From contig JAJEKV010000063.1 in the NCBI GenBank assembly GCA_021234155.1, positions 3,189,179 through 3,253,178 of the forward strand: a stretch of DNA of 64,000 nt, in the 5' to 3' direction. The notes beneath the pieces are model-generated. The model saw only the letters and a program-made list of their open reading frames with translations, was not told where the DNA came from and ran no database searches. Made by a program: the position numbers and the translations under genes. Of the stretch, positions 46,146 to 57,644 are shown piece after piece. The stretch comes from Isoetes taiwanensis. Its lineage: Eukaryota; Streptophyta; Lycopodiopsida; Isoetales; Isoetaceae. Position 1 is the first letter of the stretch. Every line of letters starts with the position of its first letter.

Positions 46146-48362
46146 ATGAAGATCGGCAGGCATTTTCTAGTGATTATATTCTTCGCTGCACTCACATCCT
46201 TGGGGGCCCAAAATGAAATCATCGATCCAAAATTTCTTCGCCAATTTGTTCAACCAATGCCGGAGATGCCAATCATCAAAGCTTTTTGGCAGGATCCAGA
46301 AAGCATGGAGCTTCATCCCAAAAACTTAACTATTGGAATGTACCAAAAGCTATGGGTAATCTACTTTATTTAGTTGATCTGGAGACCCCTTCTTTTATGA
46401 TCATTCTCTTTTAGTTCTTGCGGAATGCTACTTCGCATTCATCTCGTCTGATGCAAAACTTACTTCTTACAATGCATAAGCCTAGAGACATTGATCGTCT
46501 GCTTTTGAAAGATCCATTTCTTCTTTTGAGTTGAGAAATAAACATCTTATGTTTCGTTCTATCTCTGTTTTAAGTTCTTGTCTTTTTAATGGTTTTGGGC
46601 AGAAATTTCATCCAGATCTTCCATCTTCTTTAGTATTTGCGTTCGGGCAGAGCAAAAAGAAGGCCACAGTACCAGGCCCAACAATTGAAGCTAGAAGAGG
46701 AATCAAGGCGCAAATTAAATGGGTAAACCATCTACCTTCTGCACATTTTTTGCCAATAGACAAAACCCTAGCTATGCCCAAAACTCAAAAAGGCATACCT
46801 ACGGTGGTTCATCTGCACGGCAGCATAACAGAGCCAGAGAGCGATGGCAGTGCCAAAGCTTGGTTTACTGCAGATTTCAAAGAAAAGGGTCCGGCATGGA
46901 AGAAGCAAACATGCATTTACCATAATTCTCAAGAAGCTGGCAATATGTGGTATCATGATCATACTATCGGACTTACCAGAGCAAATATTCTGGCAGGGCT
47001 TTCTGGTGTTTATGTTATTAGAGATCCTGCCATAGAGGATGCTTTCAATCTTCCAAAGGACGAATATGATAAGCATTTGCTCATTAGTGACAAGAGCTTT
47101 TATGGCAATGGATCATTGTATCTGCCTATAATAGGCATCTGTCCAGATATACATCCGCAGTGGAATGTAAGTCCATTCTAACATGTTTCTTCTTTCAACA
47201 TTCATGGATGGATTTAATAGTTTAGTTAGGCATCGAATTTTGTGTTCTATCTGTTTATCTATCTATCATATCTTATCTTAATTTCATCCTTTGCAGCCAG
47301 AGTATTACGGAGATGTGACTATTGTGAATGGGAAGGCATGGCCTTATTTGAATGTCCAGCGCAGGAAATATAGATTTCGCATTGTGAATGGAAGCAATGC
47401 CAGATTTTACAGGCTTGCTTTAAGCAATGGAGCTCATATGGTCCAAATTGGATCTGATTCTTATTACTTGGATCATCCTGTGGTAATGCAGGAAATTCTT
47501 CTAGCGCCATCAGAAGGAGCAGATCTTATCATTGATTTTGCAAACTCTGAAGAAAAAGAGATCATCCTGACCAATACTGCACCTTGTCCTTTTCCACATG
47601 GCAAGCCTAGACATAACACGAATGGTCAGGTAATGAAATTTATTATTGATGATCTAGAACAGGATGATTCAAGCACCATTCCCAGGGCCTTAATCCCAAG
47701 GCAAGAGCTTAGAATTGAAGACTCAGTCTATACAAGATATATCAAGATGTTTGAGTATGAGAATAAAAACGGGAAGACTACTCAACTGCTACTTAATGGA
47801 TTTACATTTGATGATCCTGCAACAGAGACACCCATATCAGGGACAACAGAGTTATGGCATATAATTAACTTGACTGATGATAACCATCCATTGCATATGC
47901 ATTTGGCAGGATTTCAGGTAGTGGCAGACCAGGAGCTGGACAGGGCTGATGATTTACTGGATTGTTTACAGAGTAGACATTCAGATCAATGTAATATTTG
48001 GGATTATGCTAAAGGCAGTTCACAGCTTCCGCCCCCTAGTGAGAGGGGATGGAAGAATGTTTACAAGATAAATCCTTCATATATAACAAGCTTTCTTGTT
48101 AGATTTGCTGCCCATGATGGACTCCCATTCCCTTTTGCTTTTCTGTTGAACCTGGATATGCCTACCATTTGCCATGTAAAATTCTTGCTCCCCTTATTAG
48201 ACAACCATTTTATATTTTGATTGACCTTTTCATATTTGAATTTAGATTTTTTGGATCACGAGGACAATCAAAATGATGAGGCCACTTAAGATCTTGCCAT
48301 CGAATGAGATTTTTATGTCTCCAACCTTCTATCCTAAATCCTGGTCGATTATGAAGAAATAA
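46146..48362 (+). CDS. LPR1: LPR1-type multicopper oxidase with a disturbed C-terminal copper site
   Basis: Four exons: 46146-46355, 46603-47166, 47297-48175, 48246-48362. All introns are GT..AG and phase 0; product 589 residues, close to LPR1's usual length. Residues 1-21 form a signal peptide (MKIGRHFLVIIFFAALTSLG). Copper motifs: HLHG (140-143), WYHDH (186-190), HPLHMH (455-460). PEYYGDVTIVNGKAWP and ERGWKNV are typical of the Arabidopsis LPR1/LPR2 cell-wall ferroxidases that adjust root growth to low phosphate, related to CotA and bilirubin oxidase. Odd: the last motif, normally EPGYxYHCHILDHEDN, is encoded in the DNA but out of frame. A missing base near 48137 and an extra T near 48168 replace about ten residues before the Cys-His; two extra T's at the exon-4 start and one extra A near 48271 scramble the following part. 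Frame then returns (MMRPLKILPSNE). It is either a young pseudogene or assembly indels. Confidence 0.85.
48246..48280 (+). other. Scrambled final copper motif of the oxidase (exon 4 start)
   Basis: The bases TTGGATCACGAGGACAAT would encode LDHEDN, the type 1 copper histidine region, but the run of six T's in front puts them out of frame. Four A's shortly after bring the frame back before ATGATGAGG. The frame read from exon 3 gives IFWITRTIK here instead. Confidence 0.8.
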
Positions 48363-48499
48363 AAGACAAATTTCATGTAAATGGTAGCCCATTACCTCAG
48401 ATAAATGGGCGAGCCCATAGTTGCCAACGCGACATTGCACACACTAAGGTGTGCCGTTTTTAAGAGGAATTTGAGTCTATTTCTGAGTGGCTGAAGCAC

Positions 48500-50010
48500 A
48501 CCCCAACACATGGAATCAAGTATGTACTATTCTTCAATAACATAAAATTTGGTTTAAGACGCACATGGAATCTAATTTGCCCATCCTCCTCCTTTGCACA
48601 CATAGCAACACACACACATGCACGTGGAAATCTAATTATTTTTTATTTTTTTATTTTGGCTTTTATTATTATTATTATTATTATTATTGTTTTGTTTTTG
48701 TGGAACAACTAAAAAATTATTAATTAAAAATAGGAATTACGCAATGTGCATATGTCATTTATTGTCTTCTGAACACAAGCCTGAAGCACTATGTACTTAT
48801 CAAGCAGAGATTAACGAATTTGAAGATATTGAACCCAAATATTGTCCTATTGTTCAAGAAAAGAGCATTTATAAGCCATCAATATCTTGAACATGGAATC
48901 TAATCTGCCCTTGCTCCTTTAGATATGTGCAAAGCAACGCCCATAGACATGAAATCTAACTCGCATTTGCTTAAGTATAGCAAAGTATAGCAACACCCAT
49001 ACATGGAATCTAACGTGCCCTTACTCCTCCTTTATACACAAGAACATAAAAATAGATATGTGTAAGTATAGCAGCACCCATACGCTTGCTCCTCCTCCAG
49101 AGACCTTCAGAAATACTAATGAAGCATAAATCTCATGTCGGTCAAATTATATCACTACAGCCAATCGCGCCTTGTCACATTCCCATGAAATCTTCATCGC
49201 ACTTTACTACCTTGTTCTCTGGTTTTTACTTGTATTCTACTTATTCTACTTTAGGTTCAGCTCACCTTACATTATTTGATTCTTACCTGACATTCTTGTC
49301 AAAATTTGATCCACCATGGCGTTGACATTGTAAGAATAACCTGGTGGTCTAATTTCTTGGAGGAAGTACTATTTCCAGATTTGTACACATATAATAAAAT
49401 GGAATTTGACTTGCCCTTACTCCTGCTTTACGCACATATATTCCAGTATACTATTTCAAAAGACAAGACAAATATGGCTATGGAATACATATTTCTTGCC
49501 ATTATGAAATCGTACGCTTCAAAAAGGACAAATTAGGTCTGTTTGCAAGTATAGCTACACCATACACATGGAATCTAACTTGCCTCCTTTGCACAACATA
49601 CAAATATGATCTAAATGTTTCAAAAACAAAGACAAATAGGGCTATGGAATGCATTATTGCTTGCCAAACGCATTCCCAGAATTACTATTTCAAAAGACAA
49701 AATCGACAAATATAGCTATGGTGCTTGCCCTCACACCAGCATATCAAGTCATGCAAAACTAGGTTTGTGCAAGTATATCAATACCATACACATGGAATCT
49801 AACTTGCATTTGCTTCTTCTTTGCACACCATACTCATATATTCCAATGTACTATTTCGAAGACACAAAATTGACAAATATTGCCATGGAATGCAAACTTT
49901 TTCCCGCACGCCAACATGTGGAAGAAACTATGCATGTGTAGCTCCTTCCAATATAATATTCATGAAGACATTTGTGCATTCCAACACCATACGCATGGAC
50001 TCTTAACTTG
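48500..50010. repeat. Diverged tandem array of a CATGGAATCTAACTTGCC motif
   Basis: The phrase (A)CATGGAATCTAA(C/T)TTGCC followed by CTTCTCCTCCTTTGCACAC-type sequence recurs at about 48563, 48893, 48945, 49004, 49398, 49567, 49790 and (worn) 49995. Between them a second phrase, like AAAGACAAAATCGACAAATA then ATAGCTATGGAATGCA, recurs at about 49461, 49625, 49697 and 49860. Unit length is about 170-230 bp where best kept. A (TTA)n microsatellite is at 48663-48688. It is an old satellite-like array behind the oxidase gene. Confidence 0.75.
48663..48688. repeat. (TTA)n microsatellite
   Basis: Eight to nine ATT/TTA units in a row, in a T-rich setting. Confidence 0.95.
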
Positions 50011-50059
50011 CCTTGGATCCTCCTACATATGTATAAAAACTAAACTGAATAGTCCCATA

Positions 50060-50826
50060 GTATATATTTAACACATATAGTTCTCCTATGTTTATTCTAT
50101 TTAGATTCAATTATTATTTTGTTGCCACCTCTGTGGAAAAACTTATAGCGTTTAAATCTTAGAGAAAAAAGAAAAGCAATGCCGAGAAGTGTCTTGAACT
50201 TAAGGTTAAAAGCTCACCATGAATCAAGATAGCTTTGATGCCACGTCTGGCGACCAGATTTCTGCTGTTTGATTCCATTCAGACTGATGTTGTGCCAGTG
50301 TTTTACATGACAAACATGTTGCACATGGTTTGGCTAGCTTCCCTAATTGAAACTCTGCTCCGAATCTTTTTTAAGTATGAGATAATATCCTTATTTGTCA
50401 CATAGGTTTTATTTTGGTCACATTCATATTGGACATGCAATCGTTCAATTGTGGATCGCTTAAATCTACCTATTATCTTGAATTATAAAAGTGCTCTGCT
50501 CAAAAGCTACTATTTTCTTTCCTTTGCAAGCTATTTTTGTTCGCACAAACTTATAATATACTTTGTGTTGTTTATCTCGAAAAACTGGCCATTTGTTTGT
50601 GTTGGGTTTTATAATATTTGAGGCAAAATAACCCAATGGTTTTAAAAATAGACAGATGTCATCAGATCATCATGATAAGGGCTGAAATTTGATGGTTCCT
50701 AAACTTAGCAGCTCCTACATGCCAAGAATAACTATATTTGTCTTATTTTCTCATTGTTTCAATAAAATTTCTAGACAATTATCTCCATTCTCTTGTAGTT
50801 TGATTCTATGTTTTCTTGAAGTTGAA
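50060..50826 (+). other. Probable 5' LTR region of the copia fossil, limits unknown
   Basis: The primer site at 50829 implies that the 5' LTR ends just before it. The LTR start could not be placed, because no matching 3' LTR was found downstream of the element. No gene is seen in the stretch. Confidence 0.4.
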
Positions 50827-52596
50827 TATGGTATCAGAGCCGAGTCGACCTTGAGGATGTACTTAAGGGAAATCAAGATGAAATTTGAGAATTTAAACAT
50901 GGGAACGCCTATTATGGGTTTATTAGAGTGCATGCAAAGTTGTGTGAGAAAGGTCTGTGGGAAATTGCTAACGATGATTAACCAAAGCCTGAGGTGCATG
51001 CGAGAATGATAACTTCTGCAGACGCCCAGAAAGGGAGTTCTAAGGTTGAGGAAGATAAGACTGATGAAGTTGAGAAGCAGGCCTTGGCTAAATGGATGCA
51101 GAGAGATTGGATGCTAAAGGGCAGGATCCTTCGTTACCTGGATGATACCTTGCTGCCTCAGATTGCAGAAGCCTCTACAACCAAAGCAGCATGGGATGAA
51201 CTTCAAAAGTCTAAGTCTTACAAGAGGAAACATTTCTCTACATAAGCAAACTTGTATGCAATATTGAGAGAATAAATGAGTATGGAAGAGTACATTGGGA
51301 CTATTAGGCAAGCAACAAAGCAATTGCAGGGTATGAATGAAGGATTAGATGATGATTTGATTGTAGGAGCCCTTTTGTTGGGACTGCCTAGTACATGTAA
51401 TAATGTGAAGAACATTATTGGATCCGTTGAGAAGATAGACCTGGAATGGGCATGTCAGCAGATGCTTTTAGAAGAGAAAAATCAAAAGTGCATAAAGAAG
51501 AGTTCTTCTAAAGATTTTCAAGCTTTGGTGAATGGAAAAGGAGAAACTAGAATTTGTTATACTTGTGGTCAAACTAGACACTTGGCCAAAGCTTCTGTAG
51601 AACCAGATAAGAGGAAGGAAAGAGGACATGATAAGAGAAAAGATAATGGAAGAAAGAAGGAAGCAAACGCACATAAAGCTTCCAAAGTTGTGTCTTTTGT
51701 TTCTTCATCTGATTCAAAACAAGAATCGTCTGAGAGCAGTGATTCCTTTATTTCTGGAAAGGCTTTTGTTTGCATGGTTGAAAGAACCAGCATAAGAACC
51801 AGCATAATCTGAGGTTCTTTTTGTCTTTCTCATAAATGTCTTTCTATTTTTCAAGCACGGGATCCTTAAAATTATAAAGGCACTTGTAGAGTATTTGTAA
51901 TCTTGCTATGACAAGTTAATTCATTGTACAAGTAGCGGGATATTTTGTCACACAAATGCCATATGGAATTTGGTACCTAGACTCTAGAGCCTCAGATCAT
52001 AATACACCTAAACGAAAATTGTTTGTGGAATATCAGGGTGTTAAACACAGCAAGGTAAAAGTAGGGAAGGGAAATCTTGGTATTGCTGGAGTTGGAACTA
52101 TCAAGCTACAAATGCCTACTGGAGATGTATGCTTGAAGAAAGCCCTTCATGTTCATGATTTGGAAGCCAATCTCTTGTCTATTTCTAAGCTTGACGATGC
52201 AAGTTTACTGGTATAATTTGGTTATGGCAAGTGCCTCATCAAAGGCAAAAGGAAAAATGTGCTAGTTATGGGCAGTAGAGATGGAGATTTGTACCAACTG
52301 AGCTGGTCACAACGAACAACCCTGAATGCTTCTATTTTGGATAGTATCCAATTGTGGCACAAGAGAATGGGACATCCTAACTTTCCGCTCTTAAAAGAAA
52401 TGGCAAAACATAATTTAGTGGATGGTTTACCACAAATTGGAAAATCAACAAAGTTATGAGAAGGTTGTATGCTCGGAAAAATGTATAGGAGGAAATTTCC
52501 TAAAGTAAAAGCACATAGAGCGGAAAAATGCTTGGAGCTGGTCCATATGGACATTTGGAAAAAAGCCAAGATTTTGTCTGTGGGTAGTGCCAGGTA

Positions 52597-53012
52597 CACA
52601 AACCATTACATCCAACACTTTAAATGAAATTCCCCTTAAAACCCCCTTTGGTTTTGGTGCATATTCACATGGGGGATGACTCCAGACAACGAGAGCTGTT
52701 GGATAGGCATATTCACGACTTATTCTTTTATTTGGACCGTAGATAGCAATCCTCGTTTGTGGGATATGCTCGTGCAAGTTTTTTTTATATTGTATAATGA
52801 GAGTTGCAAAATACTATAAGGTTTGAGGCAATGTACTCAATTGTATTGATTTCATGCGTGTATTATACTATTTTAGGGGGTATAAAAGGGGCTCTTGCTG
52901 CCCTAGAGTCACCCCGTGGGAAGATGCACAAAACCAAAGGAGATTTTAGGGGGAATTTCATTTAAAGTGTTGGATGTAATGGTTTGTGTTAACTAACACA
53001 TTTTTTGGTCCC
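52597..53012. repeat. Repeat family R2: inverted-repeat (MITE-like) element
   Basis: The left part reads ACAAACCATTACATCCAAC, AAATGAAATTCCCC, TTTGGTTTTG and onward. The right part (to about 52989) is its reverse complement over roughly 110 bp, ending GGATGTAATGGTTTGTG. The right end continues to TTTTTTGGTCCC (53012), which matches the outer end of the single-arm copy at 8379, so the left end here seems to have lost about 20 bases. Long inverted arms and no coding capacity fit a MITE or MULE-type terminal structure. Confidence 0.8.
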
Positions 53013-53039
53013 TTCAGAGCCTTGGAGATGGTGTAGAGA

Positions 53040-53275
53040 TGGACGAAGAAAGTTGATGTATCCAACCAACCATAATGACAACAGATGAATAGGGTCTTCG
53101 CCATGTGCAGGTCGTGGTTGCGCGGATGGTGGCGGGATTAATTGAACTTGATCTTCATTTATAGGGTTCTCTGGTACAGTAATAATGTTTGGATCAATAT
53201 CGTATTGACTTCAGGTATCGAAGGAATGTCATGTGGACTTGATGGATTGGGAGATCCTATAGTCTGCATTAACAT
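53040..53275 (-). pseudogene. Exon-like proline-rich fragment, possibly captured
   Basis: On the minus strand, after an acceptor-like TTAATGCAG, the sequence reads TIGSPNPSSPHDIPSIP and, in another frame, ENPINEDQVQLIPPPSAQP. Codon-like and proline-rich, but of no family that I recognise. Its position inside the 1.9-kb insertion suggests a captured host exon. Weak. Confidence 0.3.
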
Positions 53276-53317
53276 AAACGAAAGAAATTGGTTAGATTGA
53301 TATTAATTTAGAAAATA

Positions 53318-53495
53318 GAACTTTAATAGCGGAATAAAATTGAATCAAATAAAAGCTTTTGACATTGATATGCTCTACAATAATGTTTTATTCACAAACC
53401 TTTAGAAGCGAAATAAAATTGAATCAAATAAAAACTTTTGACATTGATATATGCTCTACAATAATGACATTGTTTTATTCATAAACCATTGCATG
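53318..53495. repeat. Tandem duplication of about 80 bp
   Basis: AAATAAAATTGAATCAAATAAA, CTTTTGACATTGATAT and TGCTCTACAATAATG occur twice in a row (from about 53322 and about 53404). Confidence 0.8.
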
Positions 53496-54248
53496 AACAT
53501 CAACGTTATTCTGCAGTTACAATTGGTGAGGTTCATAAAGAACCAGTGGCACTTTCTCACGGGTTGCCTGGTTTTGGTTTAACAGGTGAAGAGAATCAGC
53601 CAGTTTGATGATGTGGAGTAGATTTCCTGTAACAGGCGGTGAAGAGAGATCAAGGGTAGAGGTTTTGAAGCAAGCTTGCTCTGTTAGCGTTCCACGTGTT
53701 GTTATTTCAGCTACAGCTATTTCTCTTTCACAATGAAACCATTGTTTATCAATCCATATGATTTTGGATGCTCAATCTCTAGCTTAAATGTAATGCATGA
53801 TTCACCTTCTAGTTTGATTAAAGTTCCAAACCTACAATATAAATGCATTCTTGTGGCCACTGTTTGACTGATCTGCATGACTCAGAAAAGGGCGTGGAAT
53901 AATCCGCCTGTTGTGTGCGCAAGAATTCGTTTTTTGATTGAAGCTAAAGGCTGGCTGCTATGAACAATCCGGCAGGCCAGGAATATCCAAGAGTTGGAAG
54001 CAAACAGAGGGCCTATACTCTAAACTCTTTTTGAATCTGCAGCAAATCTTAGAACAGATAAAGGAAAGAAAACAAAGGCGGATTTTGCAGGACTACATTG
54101 TAGAACCAGGAACCAATACCTTGTAAAAAAAACTATTATGCTAACTGAAGAAACATTAAAAAACAAATACATTTATAAGTGTGAGCAAAAAATCCACCTC
54201 GTGGCAGCAAAAATCCACTCCGGCAACAAGAATTCAAGAGGGCAAGTA

Positions 54249-54322
54249 CACATGCACATGCACACATGCACATGCACTTGCACTTGCACTTGCACTTGCA
54301 CATGCACATGCATACACATGCG
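54249..54322. repeat. Hexamer microsatellite (TGCACT/TGCACA)n
   Basis: About twelve imperfect six-base units, mostly CATGCA and CTTGCA, in the 1.9-kb insertion. The six-base period keeps reading frames open by chance on both strands. Confidence 0.9.
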
Positions 54323-55647
54323 CAGTGTTCATGCACAAACACATGCAGAGAAAGACAACAACCCTTGGATTGTTCCAACCAACGAAAATCAACATAAAGG
54401 GTGCACTCTAGAAATACTATTTAGTACACCTTAACAAATACAACAAAGAAATCATAGAAAAACCATGTGAAAAAGTGTATAAAAATCTAAAAATAACCCC
54501 CTGTTATTGTGCTAGATATTTTCTTTTAGTAATAGATAATTTTAGTAGAAAGTTGTGGGTCTATTTCTTAAAGATAAAGTCAGAGTGTTTGGTTATTTTG
54601 TCATTTAGAAAAAACTTGTGGAAAATCGGTCCGAATGTACCATCAAACAAATTCTGACATATCAGGGAGGTGAGTCTGTGAACAAGGGATTTGAAAGACT
54701 TTGCATAGAATATGGTATTAAGCATGAGAGATCGGTGTCTCATGAGCATCAATAAAATGGGATCGTTGAGCGAAAAAATCAGACTGTTTTAGAGCGTGCA
54801 CGAGCAATGCTTTTTGGACACGACATTGATCCATCCTTTTGGGGAGAGGCAGTTCATACAGCAGTGTATTTGCTATATAGAATATCGACAAAATCATCTC
54901 CAAAGGCTGTCCCAGAAGAAATTTGGACGGGGAGAAAACCTGATATGGTTGATATAAAAAATTTTAGCTGCAATGCATATGCTCATTTGAAGTGAGATAA
55001 GTTGTCAAACAAATCAGTACTTTGTATGTTCGTGGGATATTCAAACGAAATCAAGGGTTTATCGGTTGTTACTTCCTTCAAATAAAAAGGTGATCATTAG
55101 AAGAAGTGTTCGTTTTAATGAATAGAATTATGATATTGGAAAAGGCAAGGGGAATAAATGTTGTATTTTGAGTAATTCTTCTAATAGTGATACTAATTCT
55201 GATGATGAAGAAGGTGAATCTGTCGATGCACATATAGAAGGATCCTCTGAGTATGAAGTTGAATTTCCCTCAGAACCAGAGGATAGTGATGGGGAATTAG
55301 ATGATTTGGTGTCCCATTCTGATCTTATGATTCAGGAACAAGATGTCCCCGGGTAGACCAGCAGAACTAGGCACTTTACTGGTCGCATGCAAGGTTACCT
55401 CAGTTCACGGGTTAAGAAGACGTCTAGATATATTGCCTTTCATAGTACCATTTTGCCTGATGAGCCCAAAACCTTTTCCCATGCCATGCAAAGATCTAAG
55501 AAGGAAGAATGGTTGCAAGCCATGCGTGAGGAATTTCAGTCTTTGGTGGACAATGAAACATGGATTCTTACAGATCTGCCCAAAGGAAGAAAAGTTACTA
55601 ATTCTAAATGAATTTACAAAATCAAATATAATGAGCATAATGGTGTT

Positions 55648-56567
55648 AGCAAATACAAAGCATGGTTGGTTGCCATGGGATGTTCTCAAGTTTCTGGCGT
55701 GGATCACACTGAAACCTTTGCACCAGTAGCTAGTTAACTTCTATACGAATAGTGTTAGCAATAGTTGCCACTCAGAATTAGGATTTGCAACAAATGGACG
55801 TCAAGATGGCATTTTTACATGGTAAGTTGGATGAAGAAGTCTCTCTTTGATAGGCTTCGGGTTTTGTACAATCTGAACAAGAAGGTAAGATTTATAAGTT
55901 GCATAAGGCAATTTATGGGCTCAGGCAATCCCCACGACAGTGGTATCATACCATTCACAAGTTTTCCAGGAAACTAGGATTTGCTCGGAGTCATGCAGAT
56001 TGGAACATCTACTGTAAGTGGTATCATGTTTATGTGATTATTATTGTCTTGTATGTAGATGACTTGATTTTAGCAAGTGATAATTCTGATTTGATGAAGA
56101 TACGAAAGCAAATACAAAGCATGGTTGGTTGCCATGGGATGTTCTCAAGTTTCTGGCGTGGATCACACTGAAACCTTTGCACCAGTAGCTAGTTAACTTC
56201 TATACGAATAGTGTTAGCAATAGTTGCCACTCGGAATTAGGATTTGCAACAAATGGACGTCAAGATGGCATTTTTACATGGTAAGTTGGATGAAGAAGTC
56301 TCTCTTTGACAGGCTTCGGGTTTTGTACAATCTGAACAAGAAGGTAAGATTTATAAGTTGCATAAGGCAATTTATGGGCTCAGGCAATCCCCACGACAGT
56401 GGTATCATACCATTCACAAGTTTTCCAGGAAACTAGGATTTGCTCGGAGTCATGCAGATTGGAACATCTACTGTAAGTGGTATCATGTTTATGTGATTAT
56501 TATTGTCTTGTATGTAGATGACTTGATTTTAGCAAGTGATAATTCTGATTTGATGAAGATACGAAAG
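55648..56567 (+). repeat. Near-identical direct repeat of about 459 bp inside the copia relic
   Basis: 55648-56106 and 56107-56567 are almost the same sequence (start AGCAAATACAAAGCATGG, end GATGAAGATACGAAAG). Only a handful of substitutions separate them, so the duplication is much younger than the element. Confidence 0.9.
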
Positions 56568-56702
56568 CTGCTTTAGCTGCCAACTTTCATATGGCAGATT
56601 TGGGTGATTTGCACTACTTTCTTGGTATTCAAGTTCGTAGAGATCTTTAGTCTAAGAACATCCTTATCCACCAATCCAAATCTGTTCGCAATCTTTTGCA
56701 AG

Positions 56703-57644
56703 GTTCGTATAAGATAATCGTCACATCCTATAATCTCTAATCCTAGCCATTGATCCAAGGCATATAACACAAAATATGCCAAACCCTGAAGCTATGGCCG
56801 TCCATCCAAAAATAAGATGGGGTCAAACCCCATTTTCCATGTCATCATATGATTATGAGCCAAAGGTGGCCAAGTCAATGATGCAGTCAATCAAACATGA
56901 TTGTGAATTACATTACACACTGAATTGAATATCACATATTAATAGGAACGTCACAGAAATACCACAGAAACATAAACACACCACAGCTTAATAACAAGCA
57001 TGAAGAGGAACTTCACTACTCCATTAAAATTTAACATGGAGATTTGAACCATGGGCAGCTGCAGCATAGGAGGAAGCATGGGGATTTGAACCCCCTGCCC
57101 AAAAGGCAGTTCCAGAAAACCTCAAAATGAAACACCACATGTTGAAGCGAAACCAAACAATACCTGTTGAAGCGAAATAGAAGCACAAGAAAGAAGAGGG
57201 CTTACAAAAAAAAGGGATTAATCATGGCAAGGAAATCGGATTGAAGAGGTTATTATGCCAGGAACTTTCACTGCCACACAATGACATACAAAACGAAATC
57301 TTACTTCTTGCCTATGGCAGAAATCGAAGATGCTTTTGTCTGAAGAAAAAATCTCCCCTTCACACAAAAAGAACCTTTGATGCCGTAGCCTGGCTCCAGA
57401 TTCTGCATTTGTGCCCCGGCAGCTCTGTCACAACAAGAAAAAGGCCAGCGCAAGACCATCCCAGCTCTGGCACAATAAGCAAAACCATAGTAAGAAAAAA
57501 GGATGGAACATAGAAAAGCACTGTCGGAACAACTCCACCATGGCAGTTGGCCATGAGCTCTGGAAGAATGCCGCCATGGCCTTGCCGCCCTGCCCTCCCG
57601 CACAAATTTGCCACGAACCCTAGCTTCCAAATAAAGAAACTCGG
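56703..57644. other. Spacer between copia and chromovirus fossils
   Basis: No gene supported. The minus-strand frame at 57301-57924 (207 codons) runs across the LTR edge at 57645 and shows no family motif, so it is taken as a chance frame in GC-richer DNA. Confidence 0.5.

Larger units (their letters stand above)
52597..54508. mobile_element. 1.9-kb insertion within the copia relic
   Basis: Copia sequence stops after GTGCCAGGTA (52587-52596) and resumes at GTGCTAGATA (54509-54518). These 10-bp flanks agree at 8 positions and look like a worn target-site duplication, as expected for a MULE-like (9-10 bp) insertion. The left fifth is the R2 inverted-repeat element. The remainder holds a proline-rich exon-like minus-strand stretch, a ~80-bp duplication and a hexamer microsatellite. 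No transposase was recognised, and the two outer ends do not form obvious inverted repeats. Confidence 0.65.
50829..56702 (+). mobile_element. Ty1/copia retrotransposon relic (fossil)
   Basis: TGGTATCAGAGC at 50829-50840 is a primer-binding site for initiator methionine tRNA. Parts in copia order: gag-like region with a zinc knuckle (about 50860-51810, CYTCG..H), protease region (about 51950-52215, WYLDS), pre-integrase and start of integrase (about 52300-52590), rest of integrase (about 54509-55010), reverse transcriptase (about 55480-56600, AFLHGKLDE, YGLRQSPRQW, YVDDLILAS). It is split by a 1.9-kb insertion at 52597-54508 and holds an internal direct repeat. RNase H and a 3' LTR were not found. 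It is broken, with perhaps a dozen lesions, and looks of moderate age since motifs are still easy to read. Confidence 0.9.

Noticed and set aside
54136-54434. Open frames of Cys/Thr or His/Met repeats on both strands
   Set aside because: They are produced by the hexamer microsatellite at 54249-54322, which cannot create stops in those frames.
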